Assembly (NCBI RefSeq): GCF_023701525.1
Contig: NZ_JAMQAW010000011.1
Coordinates: 218,474 to 282,473, forward strand
DNA: 64,000 bases
Source of the DNA: Streptomyces albipurpureus
GTDB taxonomy: Bacteria; Actinomycetota; Actinomycetes; Streptomycetales; Streptomycetaceae
Direction: 5' to 3'
Below the pieces are notes generated by a model that made no database searches, was not told the origin of the DNA, and saw only the letters and a list, made by a program, of their open reading frames with translations. Position 1 is the stretch's first letter. Each line of letters starts with the position of its first letter. The position numbers and the translations under genes are program-made. Shown here in pieces: positions 33,543-42,475 of the stretch.

Positions 33543-35765
33543 ATGTCCATAGCGCTCTTCGACGAACACATCCAACTTGCCGAGGCAGCAGGCAAGTTCG
33601 CCAACAGGAACGCCCCCGTGTCCGCCACCCGCGAGCTGTTCGCGGCGCTCGGCGCCGGCGGACGACCCGGGCACTGGGACGCCCTGGTCGGGCAGGGTCT
33701 GCACTCAGTCCACATCGACGAGGAGGCCGGAGGCGGCGGGGGCGGGGTGGAAGAGCTCGCGGTCATCGTGGAACAGGCGGGGCGCGCCCTGCTGCCCGGT
33801 CCGTTCGTGCCGACCGTCATGGCAAGCGCCGTCGTGGCCGGGGCGCCGACGGGCCCCCGGCGCAGCGCACTGCTGCGTGAGTTCGCCGGAGGCGCGCTCG
33901 GCGCCGTACTGCTCCCCGGCAACGGAATCACGGCACGCCGCAAGGGCAGTGGCGGTTGGACCCTCTCCGGCTGGACGACCCCGGTGCTCGGCCTGATGTC
34001 GGCCGAGATCATCGTCGTGGGTGTGGAGTTGGAGGGGCGGTCGGGATGGTTCCATCTGTCCCCGTCCGCCACCGGGCTGACCCGGACCGCCGAGGAGGGT
34101 GTCGATCTGACCCGGGACGTCGGCCGCCTGGAACTGGACGACGTACTCGTCTCCCCCGCGGATCAGATCGGCGGGGTGGACGACGTCGCCGCGGCGGCGG
34201 CCGTGGTCGCCCTGTACTCCGCCGAGGCCAGCGGGCTGATCCGGTGGTGTCTGGACACGGCCGTGGAGTACGTCAAGGTACGCGAGCAGTTCGGCAAGCC
34301 GGTGGGCTCCTTCCAGGCGGTCAAGCACAAGGCCGCCCGGCTCATGATCACCGCGGAGCTCGCCGCTGCGGTGGCCTGGGACGCGGCCCGCAGCGTCACC
34401 CAGGACTCGGTGCAGCAGCGCCTCGCCACAGCCGGAGCCGCCGTCGTCGGTCCGGGGTCGGCGGTCGACGCGGCCGTCGAGGCGGTCAGCCTGCTCGGCG
34501 GGATCGGCTTCACCTGGGAACACGACGTCCATCTGTACTGGCGGCGGGCGATCAGCGTCGCGGGGCAGGTCGGCCCGCACACCTCGTGGAGCGTGGCCCT
34601 GGGCAAGGTGTCCCTGATCACCCACCGGGACTTCAGCCTGAACCTGCCAGAGGAGGACACGGAGTTCCGCGCCTGGGTCGCCGGGCGGATCGAGGCCGCG
34701 CTCGCGCTGCCCGAGGACACCCCACGCAGCGAGGGCTGGTCCGGCGGCGCGACAGGCCCCCGGCGCACCCTGCTCGCGGATGCCGGCCTCGTCGCTCCGC
34801 ACTGGCCCAAGCCGTGGGGTCTGGGAGCCTCGGCGGTCCAACAGGTGATCGTGGCCGAGGAGTTCACCCGCCGTGGCCTGGTCCAGCCGTCGACCGTCAT
34901 CGGCGAGTGGGCGTTGCCGACCATCCTGGCCCATGGCACCGATGGCCAGAAGGAACGATTCGCCACACCCACCCTCCGGGGCGAGACCGTCTGGTGTCAG
35001 CTGTTCAGCGAGCCCGGCGCGGGCTCCGACCTGGCCGGTCTGTCGACCAAGGCGGTCAAGACCGACGGCGGCTGGCGGCTCGACGGGCAGAAGGTGTGGA
35101 CCTCCTCCGCCCACGAGGCCGATTGGGGCATCTGCCTGGCCCGCACCGATCGCGACGCCCCCAAACACCGCGGCATCAGCTACTTCCTGGTCGACATGCG
35201 CTCGCCCGGGATCGAGATCCGCCCGCTCAAACAGGCGACGGGGGCCTCGGAGTTCAACGAGGTCTTCATGACAGACGTGTTCGTCCCGGACGACTGCCTG
35301 GTAGGACGGCCCGGTGAGGGGTGGCGGCTGACCGCGACCACCTTGGCCAACGAGCGGCTCTCGATCGGTACGACCATGCGCGGGCCCGGCGACCCGGCCC
35401 GGCTGCGCGACCTGATCGTCAAGGGTTCGCTGGCCGCCGCGCAGGACGACTCGCTACGGGTCCTGGGCCGGGCCGGGGCTTTCGAGGCCGCGCTGTCGGC
35501 CCTCAATCTGCGCGAGGCCCTACGCCGGGTCTCCGGCGGGCAACCCGGGGCCGGATCGAGCATCGCCAAGGTGGCGGGCGCCCTGATCCAGCGGGAGAAC
35601 TCCGCGACCGCGCTGGCTCTACTCGGCCCCGAAGCCAGCCTCGACGTCAGCCCCGGCGGCCTGGTGGCCGACCAGATCTCCCTGCCCAACGTGCTCATCG
35701 GCGGGGGCACCGTCGAGATCCAGCTGAACGTGATCGCCGAGCGCATCCTGGGCCTGCCCCGATGA
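33543..35765 (+). CDS. Double-headed (fused) acyl-CoA dehydrogenase
   Basis: A 740-residue fusion of two acyl-CoA dehydrogenase units. The N-terminal half (to about 370) keeps VKVREQFGKPVGSFQAVKHK, the FAD-contacting C-terminal block, but lacks a good middle motif. The C-terminal half has WCQLFSEPGAGSDLAGLSTK and DGQKVWTSSAHEADWG, the flavin/substrate block, and ends LPNVLIGGGTVEIQLNVIAE. The halves look complementary, as in the fused FadE34/ChsE3-type enzymes of actinobacterial steroid and bile-acid catabolism, which act on bulky branched or cyclic acyl-CoAs. GGAGG precedes the ATG at 33543. It should introduce a double bond that the neighbouring hydratase acts on. Confidence 0.88.
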   Translation: MSIALFDEHIQLAEAAGKFANRNAPVSATRELFAALGAGGRPGHWDALVGQGLHSVHIDEEAGGGGGGVEELAVIVEQAGRALLPGPFVPTVMASAVVAGAPTGPRRSALLREFAGGALGAVLLPGNGITARRKGSGGWTLSGWTTPVLGLMSAEIIVVGVELEGRSGWFHLSPSATGLTRTAEEGVDLTRDVGRLELDDVLVSPADQIGGVDDVAAAAAVVALYSAEASGLIRWCLDTAVEYVKVREQFGKPVGSFQAVKHKAARLMITAELAAAVAWDAARSVTQDSVQQRLATAGAAVVGPGSAVDAAVEAVSLLGGIGFTWEHDVHLYWRRAISVAGQVGPHTSWSVALGKVSLITHRDFSLNLPEEDTEFRAWVAGRIEAALALPEDTPRSEGWSGGATGPRRTLLADAGLVAPHWPKPWGLGASAVQQVIVAEEFTRRGLVQPSTVIGEWALPTILAHGTDGQKERFATPTLRGETVWCQLFSEPGAGSDLAGLSTKAVKTDGGWRLDGQKVWTSSAHEADWGICLARTDRDAPKHRGISYFLVDMRSPGIEIRPLKQATGASEFNEVFMTDVFVPDDCLVGRPGEGWRLTATTLANERLSIGTTMRGPGDPARLRDLIVKGSLAAAQDDSLRVLGRAGAFEAALSALNLREALRRVSGGQPGAGSSIAKVAGALIQRENSATALALLGPEASLDVSPGGLVADQISLPNVLIGGGTVEIQLNVIAERILGLPR

Positions 35766-35802
35766 CGGCGCCCGGAACACCACTCTCGCGGAAAGGCATG
35801 CG

Positions 35803-37965
35803 ATGACCATCACACCGGAGCGGGCCGCCGATCGGCGCGACCCGCTCACCGCGCAGCGGCTGCACTCCCTTCTGGCTCCGGAGAGCATCGCGATCATCGG
35901 TGCCAGCGACAAGTCCGCCTGGTCGCAGCTCACCTTCAAAAACCTGCGCGACGGAGGCTTCACGGGGAACATCCACCTGGTCAACCGGCGCGGGGCGACC
36001 ACCCACGGGCAGGCCACGTACACCTCGGTGGGCGAGCTTCCCGAAGTTCCCGGTCTGGCGGTCGTTCTGACCTCCGGCACGGCGGTCCCCTCGGTCCTCG
36101 ACGACGGCGCCAAGCTCGGCATCAGCAACTTCATCGTCCTGGCGGGCGGCTTCTCCGAGGGCGGGGCGCAGGGACAGGCCCTGCAGGACCACGTGGTCGC
36201 CACCGCCCGGGCCAACGGGCAGCTCATCCTCGGGCCCAACAACCTGGGGTTCGTCAACACCTGGGGCAAGGTTTCGGCGTTCAGCCACTTCACCCCGGCC
36301 CCGATGCTGACCGGAGGTGTGGGCCTGCTCAGTCAGAGCGGCGCACTGGCGATCTTCCTGCTGCCGTTCCTGCAGTCGCGGGACGTCGGCATCAGCCATG
36401 CGATCACCCTCGGGAACGAGGCCATGATCAGCGTCACCGACGGCCTCGAATACCTGCTGCACGACGAGAACACCAAGGTGATCGCGCTCTATGTGGAGCA
36501 GATCCGCGACTGCGCCCGGTTCGCCGATCTCGCGGGCCGAGCCCGGGAAGCCGGCAAGCCGATCGTGATGTTCAAGGTCGGCCGGGGCAAGACCGCGGCC
36601 CGTGTCGCGGCGGCGCACACCGGCGCGCTCGTGGGCGACGACCGGGTGATCGACGCCGTCTGCCGCCAACAGGGCGTGATCCGGGTGGAGTCCATGGAGG
36701 ACCTCGCCGTCACCGCGGGCCTCCTGGACGGGTACGGGGAGATGCCCGGCCACCGGGTCGGTTTCGTGACCGGCTCGGGCGCGATGTGTGCGTTGATCAG
36801 CGAGAAGGCCGACGCCGTCTCGCTCACACTGCCGGAGCTGTCTGCCGAGACCGTCGCGGCTCTGCGCGAGGACGGCCTGCCGGAGTCGGCCACCGCGCAG
36901 AACCCCCTGGATGTGACCGGTGTGGTCGCCGTCGATCCGTCGATCATGTACAAGGCCCAGCGCCGGGTCCTGAACGACCCCGACGTCGACATCGCGGTCT
37001 TCAACAGTCAACTGCCCCAGTCGAAAGAACACGCGGCGATGTCGAGCGCGATGGCCGAGGAGACGATCCTCTCGGCCGCGGGGAGCGACAAACCCGTGAT
37101 CATGATGGGGTTCCTGCCGGTGGAGAGCACCGAGTTCGGCAGGCAGTGGCGTCGGCAGATGGGCATGGCGCATCTGGTGGAGTCCTACGACCGCGGGGTC
37201 CCGGCCCTGGCCAGAGCCATCTGGTGGTCGCAGCGGCGGCGTGATCTCGCGGCGGTCGATCCGGTGGCGCCCCCCGCGGTCATCGCACGCCCCGAGGGCA
37301 CGGGTGACTGGACCGAGGCCGACATCGGCGCGTTCCTCGGCGGACACGGGGTCCCCTACGTTCCCGCCACCGTGGTCGGCTCGGCAGACGAGGCGGTGGC
37401 CGCGGCCGACGGTATGGGGTACCCGGTGGTACTCAAGATCGCTTCGCGTGACATCGCCCATAAGACGGACGTCGGAGGGGTCCGCCTCGATCTCGCGGAC
37501 GGCGAGGAGGTCCGTGCCGCCCACAATGACATCCTGGCGCGGGTGGGCGCCGCGCAACCGGCCGCGCTCATCTCCGGGATCACCGTGTCGCCGATGCGCG
37601 GGCGTGGCACGGAGCTGCTGGTCGGTGTCGTACGCGACCCCGACTGGGGCCTGGTGCTGGTGGTGGGCTTCGGCGGTGTTCTGGTGGAGGTGCTCCGCGA
37701 CACCGCCCTGCGGGTGCTGCCCGTCTCCCGCGACGAGGTCCGGAGCATGCTCGACGAGTTGCGGGGCATCGAGGTGCTGCGCGGCTTCCGCGGCGGCGAG
37801 GCAGCGGATCTGGACGCCGTCGTCGAAGCGGTCCACCGGATCGCCCTGGTCGCGGAGGGACTCGGTGACGGGGTCGAGGAGCTGGAGATCAACCCCCTAC
37901 TCGTCCAGGGCGACCGCGTCGAGGCGCTCGACGCGCTGATCCGCTGGAGTGACAGTCCGTCATGA
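35803..37965 (+). CDS. NDP-forming acyl-CoA synthetase (acetate-CoA ligase family)
   Basis: A 720-residue ligase of the succinyl-CoA-synthetase-like superfamily: CoA-binding domain (IAIIGASDKSAWSQL, about residues 25-145), ligase/flavodoxin-like domains (SQSGALAIFLLPFL; AAHTGALVGDDRVIDAV with the phospho-histidine, about 270), and a C-terminal ATP-grasp domain (GYPVVLKIASRDIAHKTDVG, about 540-720). It would activate the imported acid to its CoA thioester with ATP hydrolysed to ADP and phosphate. The start at 35803 is 37 bp after the dehydrogenase stop. The stop overlaps the next start. No AMP-forming ligase is present, so this is probably the entry enzyme of the pathway. Confidence 0.9.
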   Translation: MTITPERAADRRDPLTAQRLHSLLAPESIAIIGASDKSAWSQLTFKNLRDGGFTGNIHLVNRRGATTHGQATYTSVGELPEVPGLAVVLTSGTAVPSVLDDGAKLGISNFIVLAGGFSEGGAQGQALQDHVVATARANGQLILGPNNLGFVNTWGKVSAFSHFTPAPMLTGGVGLLSQSGALAIFLLPFLQSRDVGISHAITLGNEAMISVTDGLEYLLHDENTKVIALYVEQIRDCARFADLAGRAREAGKPIVMFKVGRGKTAARVAAAHTGALVGDDRVIDAVCRQQGVIRVESMEDLAVTAGLLDGYGEMPGHRVGFVTGSGAMCALISEKADAVSLTLPELSAETVAALREDGLPESATAQNPLDVTGVVAVDPSIMYKAQRRVLNDPDVDIAVFNSQLPQSKEHAAMSSAMAEETILSAAGSDKPVIMMGFLPVESTEFGRQWRRQMGMAHLVESYDRGVPALARAIWWSQRRRDLAAVDPVAPPAVIARPEGTGDWTEADIGAFLGGHGVPYVPATVVGSADEAVAAADGMGYPVVLKIASRDIAHKTDVGGVRLDLADGEEVRAAHNDILARVGAAQPAALISGITVSPMRGRGTELLVGVVRDPDWGLVLVVGFGGVLVEVLRDTALRVLPVSRDEVRSMLDELRGIEVLRGFRGGEAADLDAVVEAVHRIALVAEGLGDGVEELEINPLLVQGDRVEALDALIRWSDSPS

Positions 37966-38987
37966 GTGCCTCCAAGGCCGGCCGGGAAGGTCCCGGCCAG
38001 CCGGGTACGGCCGATCTGGGCCATGGCCTCTGGAAACTGCCGGTCGCCGTCGTCCGCAACGTCCCGCCCACCGTGAACGTCTACGCGGTGGAGTCGGGCG
38101 ACCGGATCCTCCTCGTGGACGCCGGCTGGGACGAGGAGAGCCTACGGTCGCTGGAGTCGGGTCTCGACGGTCTCGGGGCCTCTCTCGCGGACGTCGAGGG
38201 GATCTTCCTCACCCACGGCCACCCGGACCATGCGGGCCTGGCGGCCGGACTCCAGCAGCGGACCGGCTGCTGGGTGGCCGCGCACCCCCATGAGCGCAGA
38301 TGGTTCGCCGCAGGGTCGGACGGACCTGAACCCGGCTGGACGGACTGGCTGGGCGCTCCGCCGAGCGCCGGGGAAGCAATGCGGGAACGGTTCGGCGGTA
38401 ACACAGTCATGCGTGCCCCCGTCATCACCGACCTGACGGACGGGCAGGTGCTGCGCTCCGAGGGCGGGCGCGCGATCACTGCAGTGTGGACTCCGGGGCA
38501 CAGCCCTGGCCACCTGTGTCTGCTCGACGACTCGGGCGCGCTGTTCACCGGTGACCACGTCCTGTCCACGATGTTGCCGAGGCTGCATCAGGAGATGGGG
38601 AGCGAAGAGGACCTGCTGGCCCGGTTCCTGTCCTCGCTGGGGCGCACCCGCGCCCTGTCGGCCCGGGTGCTGCTCCCGGGGCACGGCGAGAACGTCACCG
38701 ACTCCGAGGCCCGCCACGGGGCGGTGGCGCTGCACTACCGGCTGCGTCTGGACGAAGTCCTGGCGGTGCTGGGCCCGCGGAACGGCGACGACCCGACGAC
38801 CTGGGACGTGGCCGCCCGGCTTCCCGGGAGACGTCCGTGGGAGGAACGTTCCCTGGTGGCACGGGCGATGGCGGCGACCGAGGCGGCCACCTTCCTGTGC
38901 CACCTGGAAAGACTCGGCCGCGTCGACCGGAGGGGGCGCCCTCCCCGGTGGCGCCCGGCGGCCGGGTGCGGGGCCGCGCCGTCCTAG
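37962..38987 (+). CDS. Metallo-beta-lactamase-fold hydrolase
   Basis: A 341-residue MBL-fold protein. The zinc motif is FLTHGHPDHAGLAAGLQ (H-x-H-x-D-H); further ligands are in WTPGHSPGHLCLLDDSG and ALFTGDHVLS. The last 80 residues are helical, as in glyoxalase-II-like or CoA-thioesterase-like members. Within this operon it could hydrolyse a CoA thioester or a lactone. The ATGA overlap with the ligase gene shows coupling. The C-terminus is rich in Arg and Gly and may be partly disordered. Confidence 0.88.
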   Translation: MSASKAGREGPGQPGTADLGHGLWKLPVAVVRNVPPTVNVYAVESGDRILLVDAGWDEESLRSLESGLDGLGASLADVEGIFLTHGHPDHAGLAAGLQQRTGCWVAAHPHERRWFAAGSDGPEPGWTDWLGAPPSAGEAMRERFGGNTVMRAPVITDLTDGQVLRSEGGRAITAVWTPGHSPGHLCLLDDSGALFTGDHVLSTMLPRLHQEMGSEEDLLARFLSSLGRTRALSARVLLPGHGENVTDSEARHGAVALHYRLRLDEVLAVLGPRNGDDPTTWDVAARLPGRRPWEERSLVARAMAATEAATFLCHLERLGRVDRRGRPPRWRPAAGCGAAPS

Positions 38988-39068
38988 GGGGTCCGGAAAT
39001 CACTCCCCAAGGATCTCCGAGCATGCGCAGGAGGGTGGCCGACTGACCATAGCCGGACCCGATCCACA

Positions 39069-39097
39069 TTGACGAAATTAGAATCCTATTCTAGAAT
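39069..39097 (+). promoter_or_regulatory. Promoter of amidohydrolase gene overlapped by TAGAATCCTATTCTA palindrome
   Basis: TTGACG (39069-39074) and TAGAAT (39092-39097) are 17 nt apart, a near-consensus sigma-70-type promoter. The palindrome TAGAATCCTATTCTA (39079-39093, 6-bp arms, 3-nt spacer) fills the spacer and a second copy of the half-site overlaps the -10 box. The gene start is 39 bp downstream. A repressor bound here would block RNA polymerase. Confidence 0.78.
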
Positions 39098-39135
39098 CCT
39101 CCCAGGCTCTGGGACCCTTGATGAAGGAGCACACC

Positions 39136-40329
39136 ATGACAGAACCGGACTTCCTCGGCTTCGATGGGGACAACCACTACTACGAGGCCACGGACGCCTT
39201 CACCAGACATCTGGAGCCCGAGTTCGCGGGCGCCGTCCAGTGGGCCGAGATCAACAAGCGCCAGCGTCTGGTCCTGTCCGGAAAGGTGTGCAACTTCCTA
39301 CCCAACCCGACGTTCAGCAAGCTCGCCGCCCCCGGCAGCCTCGAACAGTACTTTCGGGGCAACAACGAGTCGGGGGGCTCGATCATCTCCCAGTTCGGGG
39401 CTCTGGAGCCGATCCGCCCCGAGTACCGAGACCGTGACGCGCGCATCACGGTGATGGACGAACAGCGCCTGGAGGGCGCGTTCTTCTTCCCAACACTCGG
39501 CGTGGGCATCGAGCAGGGCATGCGCCACGACCTTCCGGCGTCCCGCGCCGCCTTCCGCGCCTTCAACAGGTGGCTGAACGAGGACTGGGGCTTCGCTTAC
39601 AAGAACCGCATCTTCGCCGCGCCGTACATCACGCTCTCCGACCCGGACGCCGCAGTCGAGGAGTTGAAGTGGGTCCTGGAGCAGGGCGCCAGGATCGTCG
39701 TCCAGCAGACCGGTCCGATCAAGACGGCGGAGGGGTACAAGTCCCCCGCCGACCCCAGGTTCGACCGGTACTGGGCCACCGTGGCCGAGGCCGGCATCAC
39801 CGTCTCCTACCACTCCGGGGACACCGCCTACAGCCAGATCCTCGGCATGTGGGGCGAGGACGAGGAGATGAACGCGCACCATATGACCCTGATGCGCGCC
39901 GTGGTCTCCCCCGCACCGGAACGCGACACCATAGGTGCCCTGATCACCGGGGGAGTGTTCGCCCGGCACCCCAACCTCCGGGTGGCGATCATCGAGTCCG
40001 GAGCCGATTGGGCCGCCCCCCTGCTCAAGTCCCTCGGCAAGTCCTTCGGTCAGCAGCACCAGCTGTATGCCGAGGACCCCGAGGACACCTTCGCCCGACA
40101 TGTGTGGGTCACCCCGTTCTACGAGAACGACCTGCGTGAAGTCGGCGCGCTCCTCGGCGCCGACCGGATGGTGATGGGTTCCGACTGGCCCCACACCGAG
40201 GGCCTGGCGAACCCCCTCGACTTCAAGAAGGACCTCGACGCGGCGGATTTCTCTGCCGCCGACCAGCGCCTTATCATGAGGGAGAACGGCTTGGCGCTCT
40301 CACGCCCGCGAATCTCAGCACTCACCTGA
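39136..40329 (+). CDS. Amidohydrolase-2 family (ACMSD-like) enzyme
   Basis: A 397-residue TIM-barrel metal-dependent enzyme: N-terminal metal motif FDGDNHYYEATDAF (variant of D-x-H), a middle VSYHSGDTAY histidine block, and the late catalytic aspartate in VMGSDWPHTEGLANPLDF. This architecture is shared with aminocarboxymuconate-semialdehyde decarboxylase, dihydroxybenzoate decarboxylase and many uncharacterised mycobacterial catabolic proteins. It might decarboxylate or hydrolyse the starting compound or a ring product. AAGGAG precedes the ATG at 39136. It has its own TAGAATCCT promoter, although the same-strand MBL gene ends 148 bp upstream. Confidence 0.88.
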   Translation: MTEPDFLGFDGDNHYYEATDAFTRHLEPEFAGAVQWAEINKRQRLVLSGKVCNFLPNPTFSKLAAPGSLEQYFRGNNESGGSIISQFGALEPIRPEYRDRDARITVMDEQRLEGAFFFPTLGVGIEQGMRHDLPASRAAFRAFNRWLNEDWGFAYKNRIFAAPYITLSDPDAAVEELKWVLEQGARIVVQQTGPIKTAEGYKSPADPRFDRYWATVAEAGITVSYHSGDTAYSQILGMWGEDEEMNAHHMTLMRAVVSPAPERDTIGALITGGVFARHPNLRVAIIESGADWAAPLLKSLGKSFGQQHQLYAEDPEDTFARHVWVTPFYENDLREVGALLGADRMVMGSDWPHTEGLANPLDFKKDLDAADFSAADQRLIMRENGLALSRPRISALT

Positions 40330-40504
40330 CAAACCCAGGGCGGCCTGAGGGTCGTTCCATCCGCTCTTGACAGATGCCGTCGCGTCGAATGCGTGCCGCA
40401 CGTGGCCAGCCGGCGCGACGGCACCGCCATTAGCCCCCGATGCTGCAGCGGGGCCACAAGCAGGGGGTGCCACCGGTTTCGGCCCTGGCACCGGAGGTAG
40501 ACGT

Positions 40505-41116
40505 ATGTCTGGTCCGCAGTCGGCGGAACCGACGGCATTGGACGTCGCGGCGCTGCCCGCGCACCAACTCGCCCGCCGTCGGCGCATCATCGTCGGCGCC
40601 ATGGAACTCCTCGAACGCGAGGAGTACGAGCAGATCCAGATCCGACACGTCGCCGAGCAGGCGGGCGTCGCCCTCGGCACGCTCTACCGCTACTTCAACT
40701 CGAAGGAACACCTGTACGCCGCGGTGCTCCTGGACTGGGCCGGCCCCTTCTGGGCAAAACAGGACCCCGCCGAGCAGAAGCTGCCCCCCGAGCAGCGGCT
40801 GCGCCGCCGGATGCGGGGAGCAATCAGGGCTTTCGAGCGTAGGCCGCAGTACTTCCGTGTCCAGAGCCTGCTCCAGATCTCCTCGGACCCCCACGCCAAG
40901 TCTCTGTACGCGGAGTTCGCCCTGCGCAACCAGGAGGCGGTGGGGCGTGAACTCGCCGGCATGCCCAAGCAGAAGGCACAGGACAGTGTGATGATCCTGA
41001 TGTCCGTGCTCTCCCAGATGCTGGCCGCCTACGCCTTCCACGGCAAACCGGTCGAGGAGGTCTACCGGGTCATGGACCTGTGCGTCGATCTCATCGTGAC
41101 CACTCTGCCGTCCTGA
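40505..41116 (+). CDS. TetR-family regulator, probable repressor of the catabolic island
   Basis: A 203-residue TetR protein. The N-terminal HTH is at about residues 20-70: RRIIVGAMELLEREEYEQIQ, then HVAEQAGVALGTLYRYFNSK, close to KstR-type actinobacterial regulators of lipid and steroid catabolism in this region. The rest is an all-helical ligand-binding and dimerisation domain. GGAGG precedes the ATG at 40505. It ends the catabolic gene run, and three promoters of the locus share the TAGAATCCT element. The upstream gap of this gene does not carry the element, so autoregulation through it is not expected. Confidence 0.87.
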   Translation: MSGPQSAEPTALDVAALPAHQLARRRRIIVGAMELLEREEYEQIQIRHVAEQAGVALGTLYRYFNSKEHLYAAVLLDWAGPFWAKQDPAEQKLPPEQRLRRRMRGAIRAFERRPQYFRVQSLLQISSDPHAKSLYAEFALRNQEAVGRELAGMPKQKAQDSVMILMSVLSQMLAAYAFHGKPVEEVYRVMDLCVDLIVTTLPS

Positions 41117-41231
41117 CTCCTCCCCCTAGGTGTTTGGTCAAGGTCCAGGGTCAGGATGGCGGGGGCCTTGACCCCGGATTTTGGACACCGGAGAGACTTG
41201 GACCTTGATGGTCCAGGAGAACGGAGTCCCC

Positions 41232-41534
41232 GTGGGGATAAAGCATTACCCCGAAGGCGGACGCGGTCGCGTTGTACGGTCGAGGCCGGGAGCGACGATC
41301 AAGTCGGTCGCGGCTGATCTCGGGGTGAACAGCGAGACGCTGCGGAACTGGATCCGGGCTGCCGACGGGCGCCGCCCCGGTGCCCATTCCGTACCGCCGG
41401 CCGCTGCGCAGGCCGGTGGCGACAATGTTCAGGCGGATCTGGCAGCGGCCCGGAAGAGGATCCGCGAGCTGGAGGAAGAGCGAGACATTCTCCGCAAGGC
41501 GGCCCGGTACTTCGCCACGGAGACGCGCTGGTGA
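41232..41534 (+). pseudogene. IS3-family orfA with compensating frameshifts
   Basis: A 100-residue HTH protein from the GTG at 41232. KHYP is followed by ten residues (EGGRGRVVRS) that do not fit; the same bases one frame over give the family KADAVALY. Two small deletions thus shifted and restored the frame. RPGATIKSVAADLGVN, ETLRNWIRAAD and the C-terminal leucine-zipper-like RKRIRELEEERDILRKAA are normal. It is probably non-functional, and the element is truncated anyway. Confidence 0.75.
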
Positions 41535-42074
41535 ACCGCTGCCAGTTCGTTGCAGATCACCAGCGCCGGTTCGGCGTGAAGCGGCTCTGCGACATCCTCG
41601 GCCTCTCCCGCTCGAGCTTCTACTACTGGCGCCGCACCGCGGCCGCAAGGGCGGCCCGGCAGACCGCCGAGGCCGGGATCGCGGCCCGGACACGCAAGGT
41701 CCACCAGGATTCCGACGGCACCTACGGCGCCCCCAGGATCACCGCCGAACTCCGCGGCGAGGGCGAACGGATCAACCACAAACGCGTCGCGAGGATCATG
41801 CGGACCATCGGAGTGGAGGCAGTTCGTCCGCGGCGTCGGCACCGCACCACCGTCGCAGACCAGGCGGCGTCGAAGGCGCCGGATCTGATCGGACGTGACT
41901 TCAACGCATCCGAGGTGGACACGAAGTACGTCGGCGACATCACATACCTGCCGGTCAGCGGCGCGAAGCCGCTCTACCTCGCAACCGTCATCGACCTCGC
42001 CTCACGCCGACTGGCCGGGTGGGCGATCCCCGACCACATGCGAACCGGGCTCGTCACCGACGCCCTCAAGGCCC
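41531..42074 (+). pseudogene. IS3-family orfB transposase, C-terminus lost
   Basis: About 181 codons match: HTH_21 region RRTAAARAARQTAEAGIAAR, HQDSDGTYGAPRIT and the integrase core start TKYVGDITYLPV (first Asp) and LATVIDLASRRLAGWA (second Asp). After TDALKA the sequence becomes unrelated, so the DDE glutamate is missing. The GTG start overlaps the orfA stop, as usual for the family. Confidence 0.8.
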
Positions 42075-42475
42075 CCGAACTGCTACACCCCGCACTGAAT
42101 CACTTCTGTCCGGTGCGTGAGCTCTTCGCCGCGGCGGACTGGGCGCGGGAGGCGAACCCGGTCTGCGCGGTCCGGCTGCCGGGGTTCATCGCGCCGGCGG
42201 ACTGGACCCGGGAGGACGCCGCCGGGGTCATCCCGGACCGCTTGCCACCGCCCTGCTGCCCGCCGCCCGTACGGCTGTGTGCCACGGCTGCGATCACTGT
42301 ACGGCCGGGCCTGTGTCTTCGTCCGCTGCACCCGCCGCTTCGGCGGCCCTGACGTCCGAAGCGCGTCCATGGTTGTACGTCATTGGGCTGATTGAACACG
42401 TCGGGCCCGCTGCGGTTGTATCGCGGATTACCCCGGTAGGGGTTGGGGCAGGGTCACGAGTGTTCGGGAGGGTAC
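42075..42475. other. Junction region between IS3 remnant and propeller gene
   Basis: No gene is recognised. The orfB frame runs on to 42352 with unrelated Pro/Arg-rich sequence. The promoter of the downstream secreted-protein gene should lie in the last 150 bp. Confidence 0.4.

Larger units (their letters stand above)
41156..42074 (+). mobile_element. IS3-family insertion sequence, 3' end missing
   Basis: A left end near 41156-41190 (TGACCCCGGATTTTGGACAC, probable inverted-repeat region) is followed by orfA and orfB of an IS3-family element. orfB stops matching at about 42073, so the third catalytic residue and the right end are gone. The hairpin GGTCAAGG (41136-41143) / CCTTGACC (41166-41173) straddles the left end and may serve as the tetR terminator. 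Confidence 0.78.

Noticed and set aside
33705..37836. Very long open frames on the minus strand opposite the acyl-CoA dehydrogenase and CoA ligase genes
   Set aside because: They are mirror frames caused by high third-position G+C; the plus-strand proteins have full family motifs and the opposite frames have no recognisable domain.
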